DNA from: Opitutaceae bacterium
GTDB taxonomy: Bacteria; Verrucomicrobiota; Verrucomicrobiia; Opitutales; Opitutaceae
Direction of reading: 5' to 3'
DNA length: 51,059 nucleotides
Assembly (NCBI GenBank): GCA_014879845.1
Contig: JACSRI010000195.1
Coordinates: 1 to 51,059 of the forward strand
This document shows positions 9,901 to 18,600 of the stretch, one piece after another. The position numbers and the translations under genes are program-made. The notes under the pieces were generated by a model. The model had not been told where the DNA came from and did not search any database. It saw nothing but the letters and a program-made list of their open reading frames with translations. Position 1 is the first letter of the stretch, and each line of letters starts with the position of its first letter.

Positions 9901-9952
9901 CGAGCAGGACTGCCGCCGTCTGCCACGCGTATCCACTTTGTCTGACTCGCAC
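6914..9952 (-). CDS. Beta-propeller sensor histidine kinase (HisKA_3 type)
   Basis: 1012 residues from a GTG start at 9952, chosen because a GAGGA box stands 8 nt before it (9961-9965). A signal or anchor segment lies at about 12-30. Residues 35-640 form a large periplasmic region of repeated strands ending in WVA/W-D patterns, read as two-component-regulator propeller repeats. A Y_Y_Y-like sandwich follows (about 655-740), then one membrane helix (about 747-768) and a short coiled coil. The HisKA_3 dimerisation domain has phosphoacceptor His816 in AGEIHDSLQQG, and the C-terminal ATPase has N, G1 and G2 boxes (AQEATTNAVRHA, VTDDGVGFDP, HFGLRGIRSRA). This layout resembles Bacteroidetes hybrid glycan sensors, but the receiver and DNA-binding parts are on a separate protein here. 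Its ligand is probably an oligosaccharide (inference). Confidence 0.94.
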   Translation of the reverse strand: MRVRQSGYAWQTAAVLLAWAQTAVVAVAATFQGLPPTRAYSLEDIGYVARGANLDFDRFGRLAAIQEGIYAVLNDTVWINLADTEVNRRHVMVSATQGADGRTYYGARETWGLVEVGTDGRLRTVSLAPPDVPKWIQTASFNEIVSTRAGVYFVSWNGVVFLDFATRRNQFFAVGGVAGAFAIDERVYVSSISDAVQFVDISRGEVVPVVRSTGSPIVIEYGTSHGRDRALVAEAEGRMWTFDGRALSPWDGLTRIGVSGRISALQGLVDGGVAIAVVGQGVFLFGEDGELQTALNLTQYHRITDMANREPGVLWVATEDTIEKVLYGSPISSIGQKVGLTVSWPLVERWDDRLFIATEGKLFEAIPSGPGRPSRFEETPTQPPGGAWSMAAHNGRMLVGSAEGIFTMEPDGRFERVADIRDLSHLVMVGEDLCYAIGTAEIAVLRWRDGSWSEAAPRAPGLVYTPIVHATERSVWVEMGGGGVARVRLEDGAIRVDVVENDSWTNATWVNIGVIDDIVILSAARGKRRFFDEQSGDWCQAPALEALLDRPSEWVARARKDGRGVIWASHNEGVITFTPRDGDYVVDTFSFDQINDRYPTVHILPGDDVWIAAGQALHHVEPRRGAPTWVALRPTLVSIFDTGTNTELLRSGLPDAGPLVLPYAQNDLSFRLFAGGYGWRRAPVYEFRLGEGQEWTTHDSGSLLSFNGLREGAYRLQVRIAGSQAQARPVASLAFEIRPPWHRTPYAFVGYVVLLGGAVLAVAWWSGHLVRKRNRLLEGLVRERTSQLESTMEKLNDETRNAATLAERNRLAGEIHDSLQQGLSGAILQLDSTLKLGSVPGEIRSRLNVVRNMVSYTRQEVQHAVWDMESPLSEGVDLGEALRRLAGFINSCPAAIDVEVEGEPCALPRAAKHNLLRIAQEATTNAVRHAAASRIHVHLLYAAEAVTLSVTDDGVGFDPGAAMDGNVGHFGLRGIRSRAKKLQGQLTIQSSPGAGATIRVVLPRPVHEEDKS

Positions 9953-9960
9953 GTGATTGT

Positions 9961-9965
9961 TCCTC
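9961..9965 (-). promoter_or_regulatory. Ribosome binding site deciding the GTG start of the kinase
   Basis: GAGGA on the minus strand with an 8-nt spacer before the GTG at 9952. No ATG is available in frame near it. Clear Shine-Dalgarno boxes are rare in this window, so this one is informative. Confidence 0.6.
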
Positions 9966-9972
9966 GGGCCTC

Positions 9973-10031
9973 GGTGCCGGCGACCGTCGCGTCGACCGCT
10001 GCGCGTCCTGAAAAACTAGGAGCCGGCGACC
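9973..10031. promoter_or_regulatory. Direct repeat in the kinase/XylR-like divergent promoter
   Basis: Two direct copies of GG(T/A)GCCGGCGACC, at 9973-9985 and 10019-10031, match in 12 of 13 bases and are 46 bp apart start to start. They lie in the 264-bp region between the divergent kinase and XylR-like genes. AraC-family proteins usually bind direct repeats, so autoregulation by the neighbouring regulator is a reasonable guess. A 16-bp GC-only palindrome at 10068-10083 lies nearby, but is easily produced by base composition. Functional assignment is inference. Confidence 0.4.
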
Positions 10032-10216
10032 CAGCGTAAAGCGGTTTCACGCCGATCTCGTTCGCGTCGCGCGCCGGCGCGCGGACACCGCGCCGCACCT
10101 ATGCCGAAAGTAATACGCGCACGTCTGTCCAACGCCGGGTTGCCGCACCGCGGCCCGGCGTGCCTCCTTCAGCGCGCATCGGTCTACCCTCTCCCCCGGC
10201 TGCATGCCGGTCATGC

Positions 10217-11464
10217 ATGCACGCACCCCACCCCAAACGCATCCTGCTCGTGGCGCCGGCGGCGCAAGGCGCATTCCTGCGCGGCGTCGCGCGCTTCGCC
10301 CGCTCTGCCGACTGGCACCTCGTGACGAACGTGCTGCATACCGGTACGTTCCCACGCGGGTGGAAGGGCGACGGCATCATCGCGCTGCTCGCCTACCAGC
10401 CGGAACTGGCCAGCTTCATCGCCGGCTCCGGGATCCCTAGCGTGACCGTTGGCTTGACCGATGAGTACATCCCATCCGCGCGGGTGGAGCCCGACAACGT
10501 CGCCATCGGCCGGCTCGCCGCCAACCACCTGTTGGAACTTGCGCATCGCAACTTTGCCTGGGCGCCGTTCATCAACGACCGGCACAACCGCGAGCGTCTC
10601 TTCGGCTTCGAGGCCGTGCTGCGCGGACACTTGCGCTCCTGCGAGATCCTTCCGCCTCTGCATCGTCGCATCGGGCCCTACTGGCATGACGACTGGACAA
10701 ACCGGCGCGCCGGACTGGTCCATCGGCTCAAGGGCCTGCCCCGCCCGACGGCGGTGTTCGCCGCCAACGATTGCGTGGCCGCCGAGGTGGCGGATGCCTG
10801 CCGCGAGGCCGGACTCTCCGTCCCCGACGACATCGCGATCCTCGGCGCGGGCAATGACCCACTGGAGTGCGAGTCAGCCCACGTGCCGCTCTCGAGCATT
10901 GATCTGAACATGGACGCCCTGGCGTGCCGCGCTGCCGAGCTCCTTGCCGCGATGATCGAGGGGAAGGACCATCGCGGAGAATCGATCCGCGTGGCCCCGC
11001 GCGGTGTCGTCACGCGCGGCAGCACCGGGGCCGGCGGCTCCGCCAATCCCCGCATCGCCCACGCGCTGGCCTGCATCGCCGAGAACTACCCCGATCCGCA
11101 GTTCAGCGTCGCTTCGGTCGCCAGCGCCGTCGGCCTGTCGCGCCGGCAACTCGAGCGCGATTTCCGCCAGGCGACGGGCTGCACGTTGCGCGATATCATC
11201 GAGCGTTCGCGTATGAACGAGGCCTCGCGGCTGCTCAAGGACCACCCGCGGACCAAGGTGTCGACGATCGCCGAGCTGGTCGGCATCGCCGGAGCAGGGA
11301 ACTTCTTCCGCACGTTCCGGCGGCACTTCGGCGTGACGCCGACCGCTTACCGGAGTTCCCACGAGGAATCGGCGGGCGGGAACACCCGCGCGCACGACAC
11401 GCGCGCGACGGATTTCCCCACATCGGTGGCGGACCGTCCCGCGAAGCAACGCGATATCGCCTGA
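10217..11464 (+). CDS. XylR-like regulator: LacI-type sensor fused to AraC helix-turn-helix
   Basis: 415 residues from the ATG at 10217; the frame is open back to a GTG at 10160, but the protein fold starts at KRILLVAPAA. Residues 6-270 form a periplasmic-binding-like sugar sensor (PTAVFAANDCVAAEVADACR and VPDDIAILGAGNDP are the typical strands). Residues about 279-378 are a two-helix-turn-helix AraC domain (VASVASAVGLSRRQLERDF, then VSTIAELVGIAGAGNFFRTF). A charged tail of about 35 residues follows. This order is that of XylR, the xylose-operon activator, and of many uncharacterised glycan regulators. It is divergent from the sensor kinase and convergent with the TonB receptor gene. It probably activates pentose-related genes here when bound to a free sugar; which sugar is not visible. 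Confidence 0.93.
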   Translation: MHAPHPKRILLVAPAAQGAFLRGVARFARSADWHLVTNVLHTGTFPRGWKGDGIIALLAYQPELASFIAGSGIPSVTVGLTDEYIPSARVEPDNVAIGRLAANHLLELAHRNFAWAPFINDRHNRERLFGFEAVLRGHLRSCEILPPLHRRIGPYWHDDWTNRRAGLVHRLKGLPRPTAVFAANDCVAAEVADACREAGLSVPDDIAILGAGNDPLECESAHVPLSSIDLNMDALACRAAELLAAMIEGKDHRGESIRVAPRGVVTRGSTGAGGSANPRIAHALACIAENYPDPQFSVASVASAVGLSRRQLERDFRQATGCTLRDIIERSRMNEASRLLKDHPRTKVSTIAELVGIAGAGNFFRTFRRHFGVTPTAYRSSHEESAGGNTRAHDTRATDFPTSVADRPAKQRDIA

Positions 11465-11508
11465 CCCGGCGGCGCCGGCCTCCGGGCGACGGCGTCTGCA
11501 CAGCCGCG

Positions 11509-11547
11509 ACAAAACAAAGGGCCTCCGGGGCGATGCCCCGGAGGCCC
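11509..11547 (-). terminator. Intrinsic terminator of the TonB-dependent receptor gene
   Basis: A 13-bp perfect stem (GGGCCTCCGGGGC at 11519-11531, its complement at 11535-11547) with a 3-nt loop. Read on the minus strand it is followed by TTTGTTTTGT (11518-11509), so it is a good Rho-independent terminator 21 bp after the receptor stop. The + strand side has no T-run, but the hairpin may also stop transcripts from the converging XylR-like gene. Confidence 0.85.
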
Positions 11548-11567
11548 TGCGTATCATCTCACTTCGG

Positions 11568-14500
11568 TCAGAATGAGAAGGTATTCGTCATGAATATATA
11601 CTGCGGCGGCCTGATGCGGTAGGCGGCCGGGGTGCCATCCGGTTGGACAGTCACTGGCAACAACTCGTTGCCGACGCCGAGATTCGAGACGTTCAGCTGC
11701 ACGCGCCAGTCGACCTTGTCGTCGAACAGCTTGCGCCGGTAGCCGACCCAGATGTCGAAGTCGAGCATGGCCTCGTCGGTGTAGGGCGCGTTCAGGTCGT
11801 ACCCGATGTAGTTGGCTCCCTGCACCGGTGTGTAGGCGAGCGTCATCTCCGACTGGTAGCGGGCGGCACCACCGATACTCCACCCGCGGAACTTTCCCTC
11901 GCGGAAGTCGTAGTTGGTGACGACATTCACGTGCCAGAGACGGTTCTCCGGAACGACCGTGCCCTGTTCGGCGAGGCGGGCCTTGAGATCGCCATTGGCG
12001 TAGCCGTTCCAGTTCTCGCGGGCGTTGGCCGTGCCACCGGGACCCCAGATGCGCAGGTCGCCCATCACCGTCTCGTTCAGGCGGCGGTCGAAATCGAGCA
12101 GGTAGTCGATCATCGTCATCTCGCCGCCAGGGGCGAGCGTGGTACCGATGTTGTCGCGGTAGGACTTGATCTTCGAGGCATTGACCGAGAGGCGCCAGCT
12201 GTCGGTGACCTGGGCATGCAGCTCGAACTCATACCCCTCGGACAGCAGGTCCTCGGTGAAGCGGAAGCTGCCGAGCCCTGCCTCCGTGAAGTCAGTGCCG
12301 TCCCAGGCGAAACTCCAGGCCTCGCCCATCAGCTGCGGCAACGGAGCCATCTCCGTGAGCCACTGGTCCCAGGCGTTGATGACCGCCACCTCGAGGGCCT
12401 CGGCCTCGGCGAGCGTCTGGCCGTTGAGCGGACGGTAGTCGAAGTTCCACTTCGTCTGCGGATCGTTCGGCTCCGGCACCGGCAGGTCGCTGATGATGTT
12501 GTTGCCGTAGCGGGTGCTGTTCGGCTGGCTGCGGTTCTGGTAGTTGTATTTGATCTGGTGATATGCCTGGGCGTAGATGCCCAGGTTGTTGCCATAGTTC
12601 CAGAACTGCAGGCCTGAGGACGGGTTGTTCTTCACGGCCGACTCGAACTTGTTCACGCGGAGCGAATACTTGCCGTCGCGGGTGGACAGGATGATGCCCA
12701 TGTCCTCGGTCTCACCTGCCGGGAGCGGAAGATCCTGGCCCCAGTAGTCGCTGTAGACCTGGCCGGTCTGGAAGTTCTCCGACTCGTTGTAGGTCGCGCT
12801 GATGCTGACCGGCAGGCGACGCATCCACTGGCCGAGGAACGGCAGTTGGTCGAAGTGCGCCACCACACCCCAGCTGTTCGAATCCGCCTCGACCGGGCCG
12901 AGCGTCGTCACCCGGTAGGGGATTTGCGTCACGTCGTCGGTGCTGATGTCGCGGTTCCACTGCGTCTGCTTCTGGCTGACCTCGTCGTGCCGCTTGCCCA
13001 CCGTCGCGACGATGGAGTCGTCCCACAGCTTGGCCTGCCAGACGAAGGCGTAAGCTTCATTGGAGCGCTCATCCCAGTTACGCGAGTCGGTCAGGGCCGC
13101 GATGTTGCGCGGATCTGCGTCGGTCAACAGCTGCACCTCGCGGGTGACCCAGCCGACGTAGTTCGCCGGGTTCTCGGACTGGGTGGAGAGCGCCGGACCG
13201 CTCGGAAGGGCCGCGGTCACCTGGTTGTACCAGGGGTCGGCCGGATTCACGCCGGTGGCGTTCCAGGTCGAGTCGAAGTAGCGCAGCGTGGCGGTGGAGC
13301 CGATCGTCGGATCCCGGCCCGGCCCGCGCAGGCCGAAGTTGTCTCCAAGGCTGCTTCCAACCAGGCTGCCTCCGATGTAGACGCGGCGCTGGGGCACGAA
13401 GTCGGCCCAGAAGCGGCCGTTGTTGTCCTTGATCTCCTGGAACTGCGGGTGGTTGTAGTAGTCACCGATGAAGGTGCTCTTCACCCAGTTCTCGCCGTAG
13501 CGTTCGTAATCGTCGGTCGACACCATGCCGGTGAGCGTGTGCTGGCCGAGCAGGCGCCAGAACCATGCGCTCTCCTGGGACTTCGCGAAGTCGTGCGTCG
13601 CAAAGGCCGTGGCGCGCACGCTCTCACGGTCGGTCTGCGACCGGCCTTCGCTGTTGCCGACGGTGACGTAGGGGCGACCTTCACCGACGTTCGGGGTGCC
13701 GTCGAGGTACCAGCCGCCCTCGGGCGTGTTGGTGCCGTCGACCCAGCGGGAGTGCACGTCGATGTGGATGGCGTTGCCGACGGGATTGTAGCCTCCGCTC
13801 TTGTAGGTCTCGTCATGGTAGCCGATGTCCACGCCGATCTTGTCGTCGAAGAACGTCTGGCTCAGGGAGGCATCGTAGGTGACGAAGTCATACCACTCAC
13901 GCTTGATGCTCCCGTCGATCATGTGATCGTAGAAGTTGAAGATGCTCGTGTCCGAGATGTACTTGTTCTTCGCGAGCGAGGAGAAGGGCAGCTTCATCTC
14001 GGCCGCGTAGTCCCGGAAGCCGGGCATGCCGCGGGGCCCAGACGGCGCGAGGCCGCCGATGTTGCCGTCGCGTTCCCCGTTGGCGCCGATACCCAGGTAC
14101 GTGACCGGGTTGAGAGCCATGGCCGCGACCGCGACCGACGAGTCGCGCTCGAACTGGAACACGGAGCCGCCGAAGTACCCGGCGTACCCCGCGCCCTGAC
14201 CGCCGAGCAGGGGCTCGAAGTTGGGATTGGGGTTGGGAGGCGTGGCGTAGTCCTGGCGCTGGGAATCACCGCGGCCCGAGATCTGCCAGTTGGCATCGTT
14301 GAGCCAGGCCAGGTTGTAGGTCGGCGTATCGATGCTGAACCAGGGCGTGATGAAGTCCTCCGGCGGCATGTTGCGCGGCCGGTTGCTGGTCGAGGAGCCG
14401 ATCTCGCCGTTGAGCTTGATGATGGTGCGCGCGTTGCCCTTCTTGAGAAATCCCGGCTCATAGCGCAGCGCCATGTATTGCCGGTCGTTGTCCTCGAAGC

Positions 14501-15281
14501 CGGGCTTCTGCTTGAACTCGGTCGCATTGACGACCGCCGCGAGTCGCACCGCGAGTTCGTCGTCGACGAGTTCGCGGTTGAGATCCAGCGCGGTGCGCAC
14601 GCTGCCATACTGGTCGAGGCGAAGGCTGGCCTCGCCGAAGTTGCGATACGCGGCCTGCTTGCTGCGGGTGTTGATGACGCCGGCCGGGCTGCCCTGGCCG
14701 AAGAGGATGGCGTTGGGTCCGCGCTGGATGTCGACCGCGTCGACGTTGTAGCCGTCCCAGGGGACATTCGTCAGGTAGAGGTCGCGGGTGTTGTCTGCAC
14801 CGACAAGACCACGCACGCGGTTTGTCGACTGCGGGTTGGCGAACGCTGCGCTCGAGTCAGGCGAGATGCCGCCGCCCGATCCGGAGTAGTTGCCCATGAT
14901 GCCGCCCACCTCGGTGCCCAAGGTGTATTGGAGCAGCGACCGTTGATCCGTCGCACCGACGTCCTCCATGAACTGGCTGTTGTAGATGGAGAGGGAGGTG
15001 CCGAGGTCCTTGAGCTCGGTGCTCAGGCGATTGCCCGCGAGCGTGCGCGCGGTGACGTAGCCGTCGGCGGAATCGTCGGCCACGACCTCGAAAGGAGAGA
15101 GCGTGACCACATCCTCTTCGTCGCCCACATTCGCGGCGACTCCAGCGGTCGAGGCCTCCGGCGCCGCGGCGGTCGCCGGCGCGGGGGAGGTCGTTTGAGC
15201 CAGGGCCACTCCGGGGATCATCGCCATCGCGGCGACGAGGGGAGCGGCGGGGCCCGGTATGTATCTGCGTAGGTTTGCCAT
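11568..15281 (-). CDS. TonB-dependent outer-membrane receptor (large, Opitutaceae type)
   Basis: 1237 residues from ATG at 15281. A signal peptide (about 1-29, ending PGVALAQ) is followed by an alanine-rich linker and a TonB-box-like segment (VVTLSPFEVVAD, about 58-69). The plug domain follows (LGTSLSIYNSQFMEDVGATD, then VDIQRGPNAILFGQGSPAGV), and the remainder is the beta-barrel, ending in the aromatic C-terminal signature YIFMTNTFSF. At more than 1200 residues it is longer than siderophore receptors and fits the substrate-size receptors abundant in Opitutae. No SusD-like lipoprotein gene is nearby. It probably imports xylan- or arabinan-derived oligosaccharides, judging from the GH127/GH43 neighbours. 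It diverges from the FG-GAP/STT3-like/TPR triad. Confidence 0.94.
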   Translation of the reverse strand: MANLRRYIPGPAAPLVAAMAMIPGVALAQTTSPAPATAAAPEASTAGVAANVGDEEDVVTLSPFEVVADDSADGYVTARTLAGNRLSTELKDLGTSLSIYNSQFMEDVGATDQRSLLQYTLGTEVGGIMGNYSGSGGGISPDSSAAFANPQSTNRVRGLVGADNTRDLYLTNVPWDGYNVDAVDIQRGPNAILFGQGSPAGVINTRSKQAAYRNFGEASLRLDQYGSVRTALDLNRELVDDELAVRLAAVVNATEFKQKPGFEDNDRQYMALRYEPGFLKKGNARTIIKLNGEIGSSTSNRPRNMPPEDFITPWFSIDTPTYNLAWLNDANWQISGRGDSQRQDYATPPNPNPNFEPLLGGQGAGYAGYFGGSVFQFERDSSVAVAAMALNPVTYLGIGANGERDGNIGGLAPSGPRGMPGFRDYAAEMKLPFSSLAKNKYISDTSIFNFYDHMIDGSIKREWYDFVTYDASLSQTFFDDKIGVDIGYHDETYKSGGYNPVGNAIHIDVHSRWVDGTNTPEGGWYLDGTPNVGEGRPYVTVGNSEGRSQTDRESVRATAFATHDFAKSQESAWFWRLLGQHTLTGMVSTDDYERYGENWVKSTFIGDYYNHPQFQEIKDNNGRFWADFVPQRRVYIGGSLVGSSLGDNFGLRGPGRDPTIGSTATLRYFDSTWNATGVNPADPWYNQVTAALPSGPALSTQSENPANYVGWVTREVQLLTDADPRNIAALTDSRNWDERSNEAYAFVWQAKLWDDSIVATVGKRHDEVSQKQTQWNRDISTDDVTQIPYRVTTLGPVEADSNSWGVVAHFDQLPFLGQWMRRLPVSISATYNESENFQTGQVYSDYWGQDLPLPAGETEDMGIILSTRDGKYSLRVNKFESAVKNNPSSGLQFWNYGNNLGIYAQAYHQIKYNYQNRSQPNSTRYGNNIISDLPVPEPNDPQTKWNFDYRPLNGQTLAEAEALEVAVINAWDQWLTEMAPLPQLMGEAWSFAWDGTDFTEAGLGSFRFTEDLLSEGYEFELHAQVTDSWRLSVNASKIKSYRDNIGTTLAPGGEMTMIDYLLDFDRRLNETVMGDLRIWGPGGTANARENWNGYANGDLKARLAEQGTVVPENRLWHVNVVTNYDFREGKFRGWSIGGAARYQSEMTLAYTPVQGANYIGYDLNAPYTDEAMLDFDIWVGYRRKLFDDKVDWRVQLNVSNLGVGNELLPVTVQPDGTPAAYRIRPPQYIFMTNTFSF

Positions 15282-15679
15282 ATTGGGTATTGCTTCGAGC
15301 TAGCGAGCCACGTCCGGCAGTAACCGGACCGGACGGGGGTGTTGATTCGATCGGACTCCGAGAACGATGCTTGTGTAAGCTGTGGGCACCGGGTGAGGGC
15401 GACCACGGCGTGGGGAGGGGGATACGAACGCGCACCCGCCCGCCGCTGGCGGCGGCGATCGAGTGACGTCGCGACGAAAATACCAGTGCCCGCGTCGTCC
15501 GATCTACGGACGGTTTGCGACACTGCGGATCACCTTTTGCGGCGGCTGCACGCACGCGACGGCGTCGCCTATGCCTGAAGACATAGGCGACGCTATGCCC
15601 ACTGCGGATTTGCTGCACCAACCGCCGGCGGCAGCGTCAGTCACCTACTCCGAAGGAACCGCAGGCGCCTACCCTCGCC
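15282..15679. other. 398-bp divergent intergenic region
   Basis: This separates the TonB receptor (minus) from the FG-GAP protein (plus). No open frame with plausible composition or RNA gene is seen. The only structured element I can support is the palindrome/direct-repeat cluster at 15562-15599. Promoters for both directions must lie here, but no convincing -35/-10 pair is visible. Confidence 0.6.
15562..15599. promoter_or_regulatory. Palindrome with overlapping direct repeat, candidate operator
   Basis: A perfect 12-bp inverted repeat: GCGTCGCCTATG at 15562-15573 and its complement at 15582-15593, with loop CCTGAAGA. A further CTATGCC at 15593-15599 repeats the one at 15569-15575 in the same direction, 24 bp apart. 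The left arm plus loop (15564-15580) recurs with one mismatch at 4342-4358. It lies 81 bp upstream of the FG-GAP start codon and about 280 bp from the receptor start. It could be an operator or a 5'-leader hairpin; which regulator uses it is unknown. Confidence 0.55.
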
Positions 15680-18600
15680 ATGCCGGCCGCCCGCCCCGTC
15701 GTCCTCCGACCTCCCCGCACCTTGACGTCCGTCCCCTCGACCCTTTCCACGTTCGCCGGGTTTGCCGTCGCCTTCACGCTCGCCGCGCCCGCCGCCGGAG
15801 CCACCGACGGGCTCGCGCGCAACCATCTCCCCGCGCCGTCGCACCCCGCGGGCGCGACGCTGTTCACCACCCTGAGTCCCGAAGAGACGGGCATCACCGT
15901 GCGCAATCCCTACGACGACCCGTCGATGTGGGGAAAACGCTACCGCGAGTACATGGGTGGTGCGATGGGCTCTGGCGTCGCGGTGGGCGATTTCGACAAC
16001 GACGGCCGGGCGGACATCTATATCAGCACCAAGACCGCGCGCGGCCGACTCTACCGCAACCTCGGCGCCTGGAAGTTCGCCGACGTGACGGACGACGCCG
16101 GCCTCGGCGAGGCCGGCTCGATGCTCGGCTGGATCAAGAGCACCGTCTCGAGTTCCAAGACGATCGTCTGGCACCAGGGCGCGGTGTTTGCCGACATCGA
16201 CAACGACGGCTGGCTCGACCTGTACGTATGCCGCAACAACGCGCCGAACCTGCTCTTCATCAACCAGCGCGACGGCACCTTCGCGGAGCAGGCCGAAGCA
16301 CGTGGGCTCGCCGTGGTCGACGGCAGCGCCGTCGGCGCCTTCGCCGACTACGATCGCGATGGCTGGCTCGACGTGCTCGTACTCACCAACCAGGTCGACG
16401 GAACCGAAGCGGCCGGTCGCGCCGACCGCCTCTTTCGCAACATCGGTGACGGACGTTTCACCGAGGTGACGAAAGAGTCGGGCATCGCCGGCAACACGTT
16501 CGGCCATTCGGCCACGTGGTTCGAATACGACGGCGACGGCTGGCCCGATCTCTACATCGCCAACGACTTCGCCGGCCCCGACCGCCTCTATCGCAACAAC
16601 CGCGACGGCACGTTCACCAACGTGCTCGATGCCGCCGTGCCGCACACGCCCTACTCGTCGATGGGCGCCGACGTGGCGGACGTGGACAACGACGGGCACT
16701 TCGACCTGCTCGTCGCCGACATGGCGACGACCACGCGCGAGAAGGACCGCCGCGGCCTCGCCGCCTCGCGCGACGACGTACTCATGATGGGCACGCGCGC
16801 CGGCACCGCGCCGCAGTACATGCGCAACGCACTTCTGCTGAACACAGGCTTGGGCGTGTTTCGCGAGGCCGCGTGCTGGGCCGGAATCGACGCGACGGAC
16901 TGGACGTGGTCGCCGCGTTTCGAGGATTTCGACAACGACGGCTGGCAGGATCTCCACATCACCAACGGCATGGTCCGCGAGGCGAACAACGGAGATCTCC
17001 TCGCGCGGATGATGCGCGCCCTTTCCGATCAGGAGCGCATCAACGTGATGAAAAACTCGCCGCTCCTCGCCGAGGCCAACCTCGCCTACCGCAACGCCGG
17101 CGGCCTCGGCTTCGAGTCCGTCGGCCCCGCCTGGGGTCTCGACGAGGTCGGCGTGAGTTTTGGTTCCGCGACAGGCGACTTCGACGGCGACGGCGACCTC
17201 GACCTCGTGTATCTGAACTACGACGGCGGTGTCTCCGTCCTGCGCAACGACACCTCCGGGCACCACCGCGTATTGGTGCGCCTGCGCGGGACGCGGTCCA
17301 ATCGCTTCGGCATCGGCGCGATCGTGCGCATCGAGACGGCATCCGGCCATCAGGCGCGCACGCTGACGGTGGCACGTGGATACGCCTCGGGGAGCGAGCC
17401 GGTGGCGCACTTCGGGCTCGGCTCGGACGCGCGCATCGAGCGGCTGATCGTCGAGTGGCCCTCGGGCACGCGCCAGGTGTTCGACGATCTCGAGGCTGAT
17501 TCGGCGTACGTCATCACCGAGGCGGACGCGTCGGTATCGGCCGCCGCGGAGAACCCGGCGTCGCCGATGTTTCTCCCCGCGCCCGAGGCGCTCGGTCTCG
17601 CCGTTGCCGACGCGTCGACCCTCGCGATCCCGGACAAGGAGCAGGTCTTCATCCCATTTCGCACCGATCGCAGTGGTCCGGCCGTGGCTGTGGCCGACAT
17701 GGATGGCGACGGCCACGACGACATCTATCTCGGGGCCACGTCCGGCTCACCCGCGCGGCTCCTGCGCTGGAAAGCCGGCGCCTATCAGGCCGAGGCCGTC
17801 GACGGCGTGCCGGCCGGCAAAGTCGAGGATGGCCCGGCGCTGCTCTTCGACGCGGACGACGACGGGCGCCTCGATCTCCTCGTCACGAAGGCAGGAGTCG
17901 CGTCCGGCGCCTGGCCCGCCGCGTATCAGCCGATTCTCTACACTCAGGATGGCCGCGGGCTGTTCTCCCCGACCGACCGAATTCCCCAGCTCTCCGTCCA
18001 TGCCGGCGCGGCCGTCTCGGCCGATATCGATGGCGACGGAGACCTCGATCTCTTCCTCGGCGGACGCTCCGTGCCCGGCCGCTATCCCGAGACTCCGCAG
18101 AGCGCACTGTTGCGCAACGACGCGGGACGTTTCGTCGATATCACGGCGGCGACGCCGGGCCTCGAGCGCGTCGGCCTGGTGAAGAGCGCGCTCTTCCGCG
18201 ATGTCGACCGCGATGGCCGCACGGACCTCGTGATCGCCACCGAGTGGGGCCATGTGCGGTATTTCCGCAACACCGACGGAGCGACGTTCACCGACCGCAC
18301 CGCCGAGGCGGGATTCGACACGGGTGGCCGCGGCTGGTGGAACGGCCTCGCCGCCGCCGACCTCAATGGCGACGGCCGCCCGGACTTCATCGCGGGCAAC
18401 CTCGGGTTCAACACGACCTATCGCGCGTCGCCGCAGCACCCCGCGACGCTGCTCCACGGCGATTTCGCCCAGAATGGCACGAAGCTCCTGGTCGAGGCGG
18501 TCCACGACGGCGATCACCTCTTTCCGCTGCGCGCGCGCGTCGACCTCGGCGCACGCCTGCCCTTCATCCTGCGCAAGTTCCCGAAGAACGACGACTTCGC

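Noticed and set aside
10068-10083. 16-bp palindrome made only of G and C
   Set aside because: Base composition makes such palindromes likely; no second copy or positional logic.
10099-10105. CTATGCC as a third copy of the motif at 4342 and 15564
   Set aside because: Only 10 of 12 bases match and a 7-mer is expected several times by chance in 51 kb.
12846-15272. 808-codon open frame on the + strand opposite the TonB receptor
   Set aside because: Antisense shadow of a clear receptor gene; composition is typical of mirrored GC-rich codons and no domain is recognisable.
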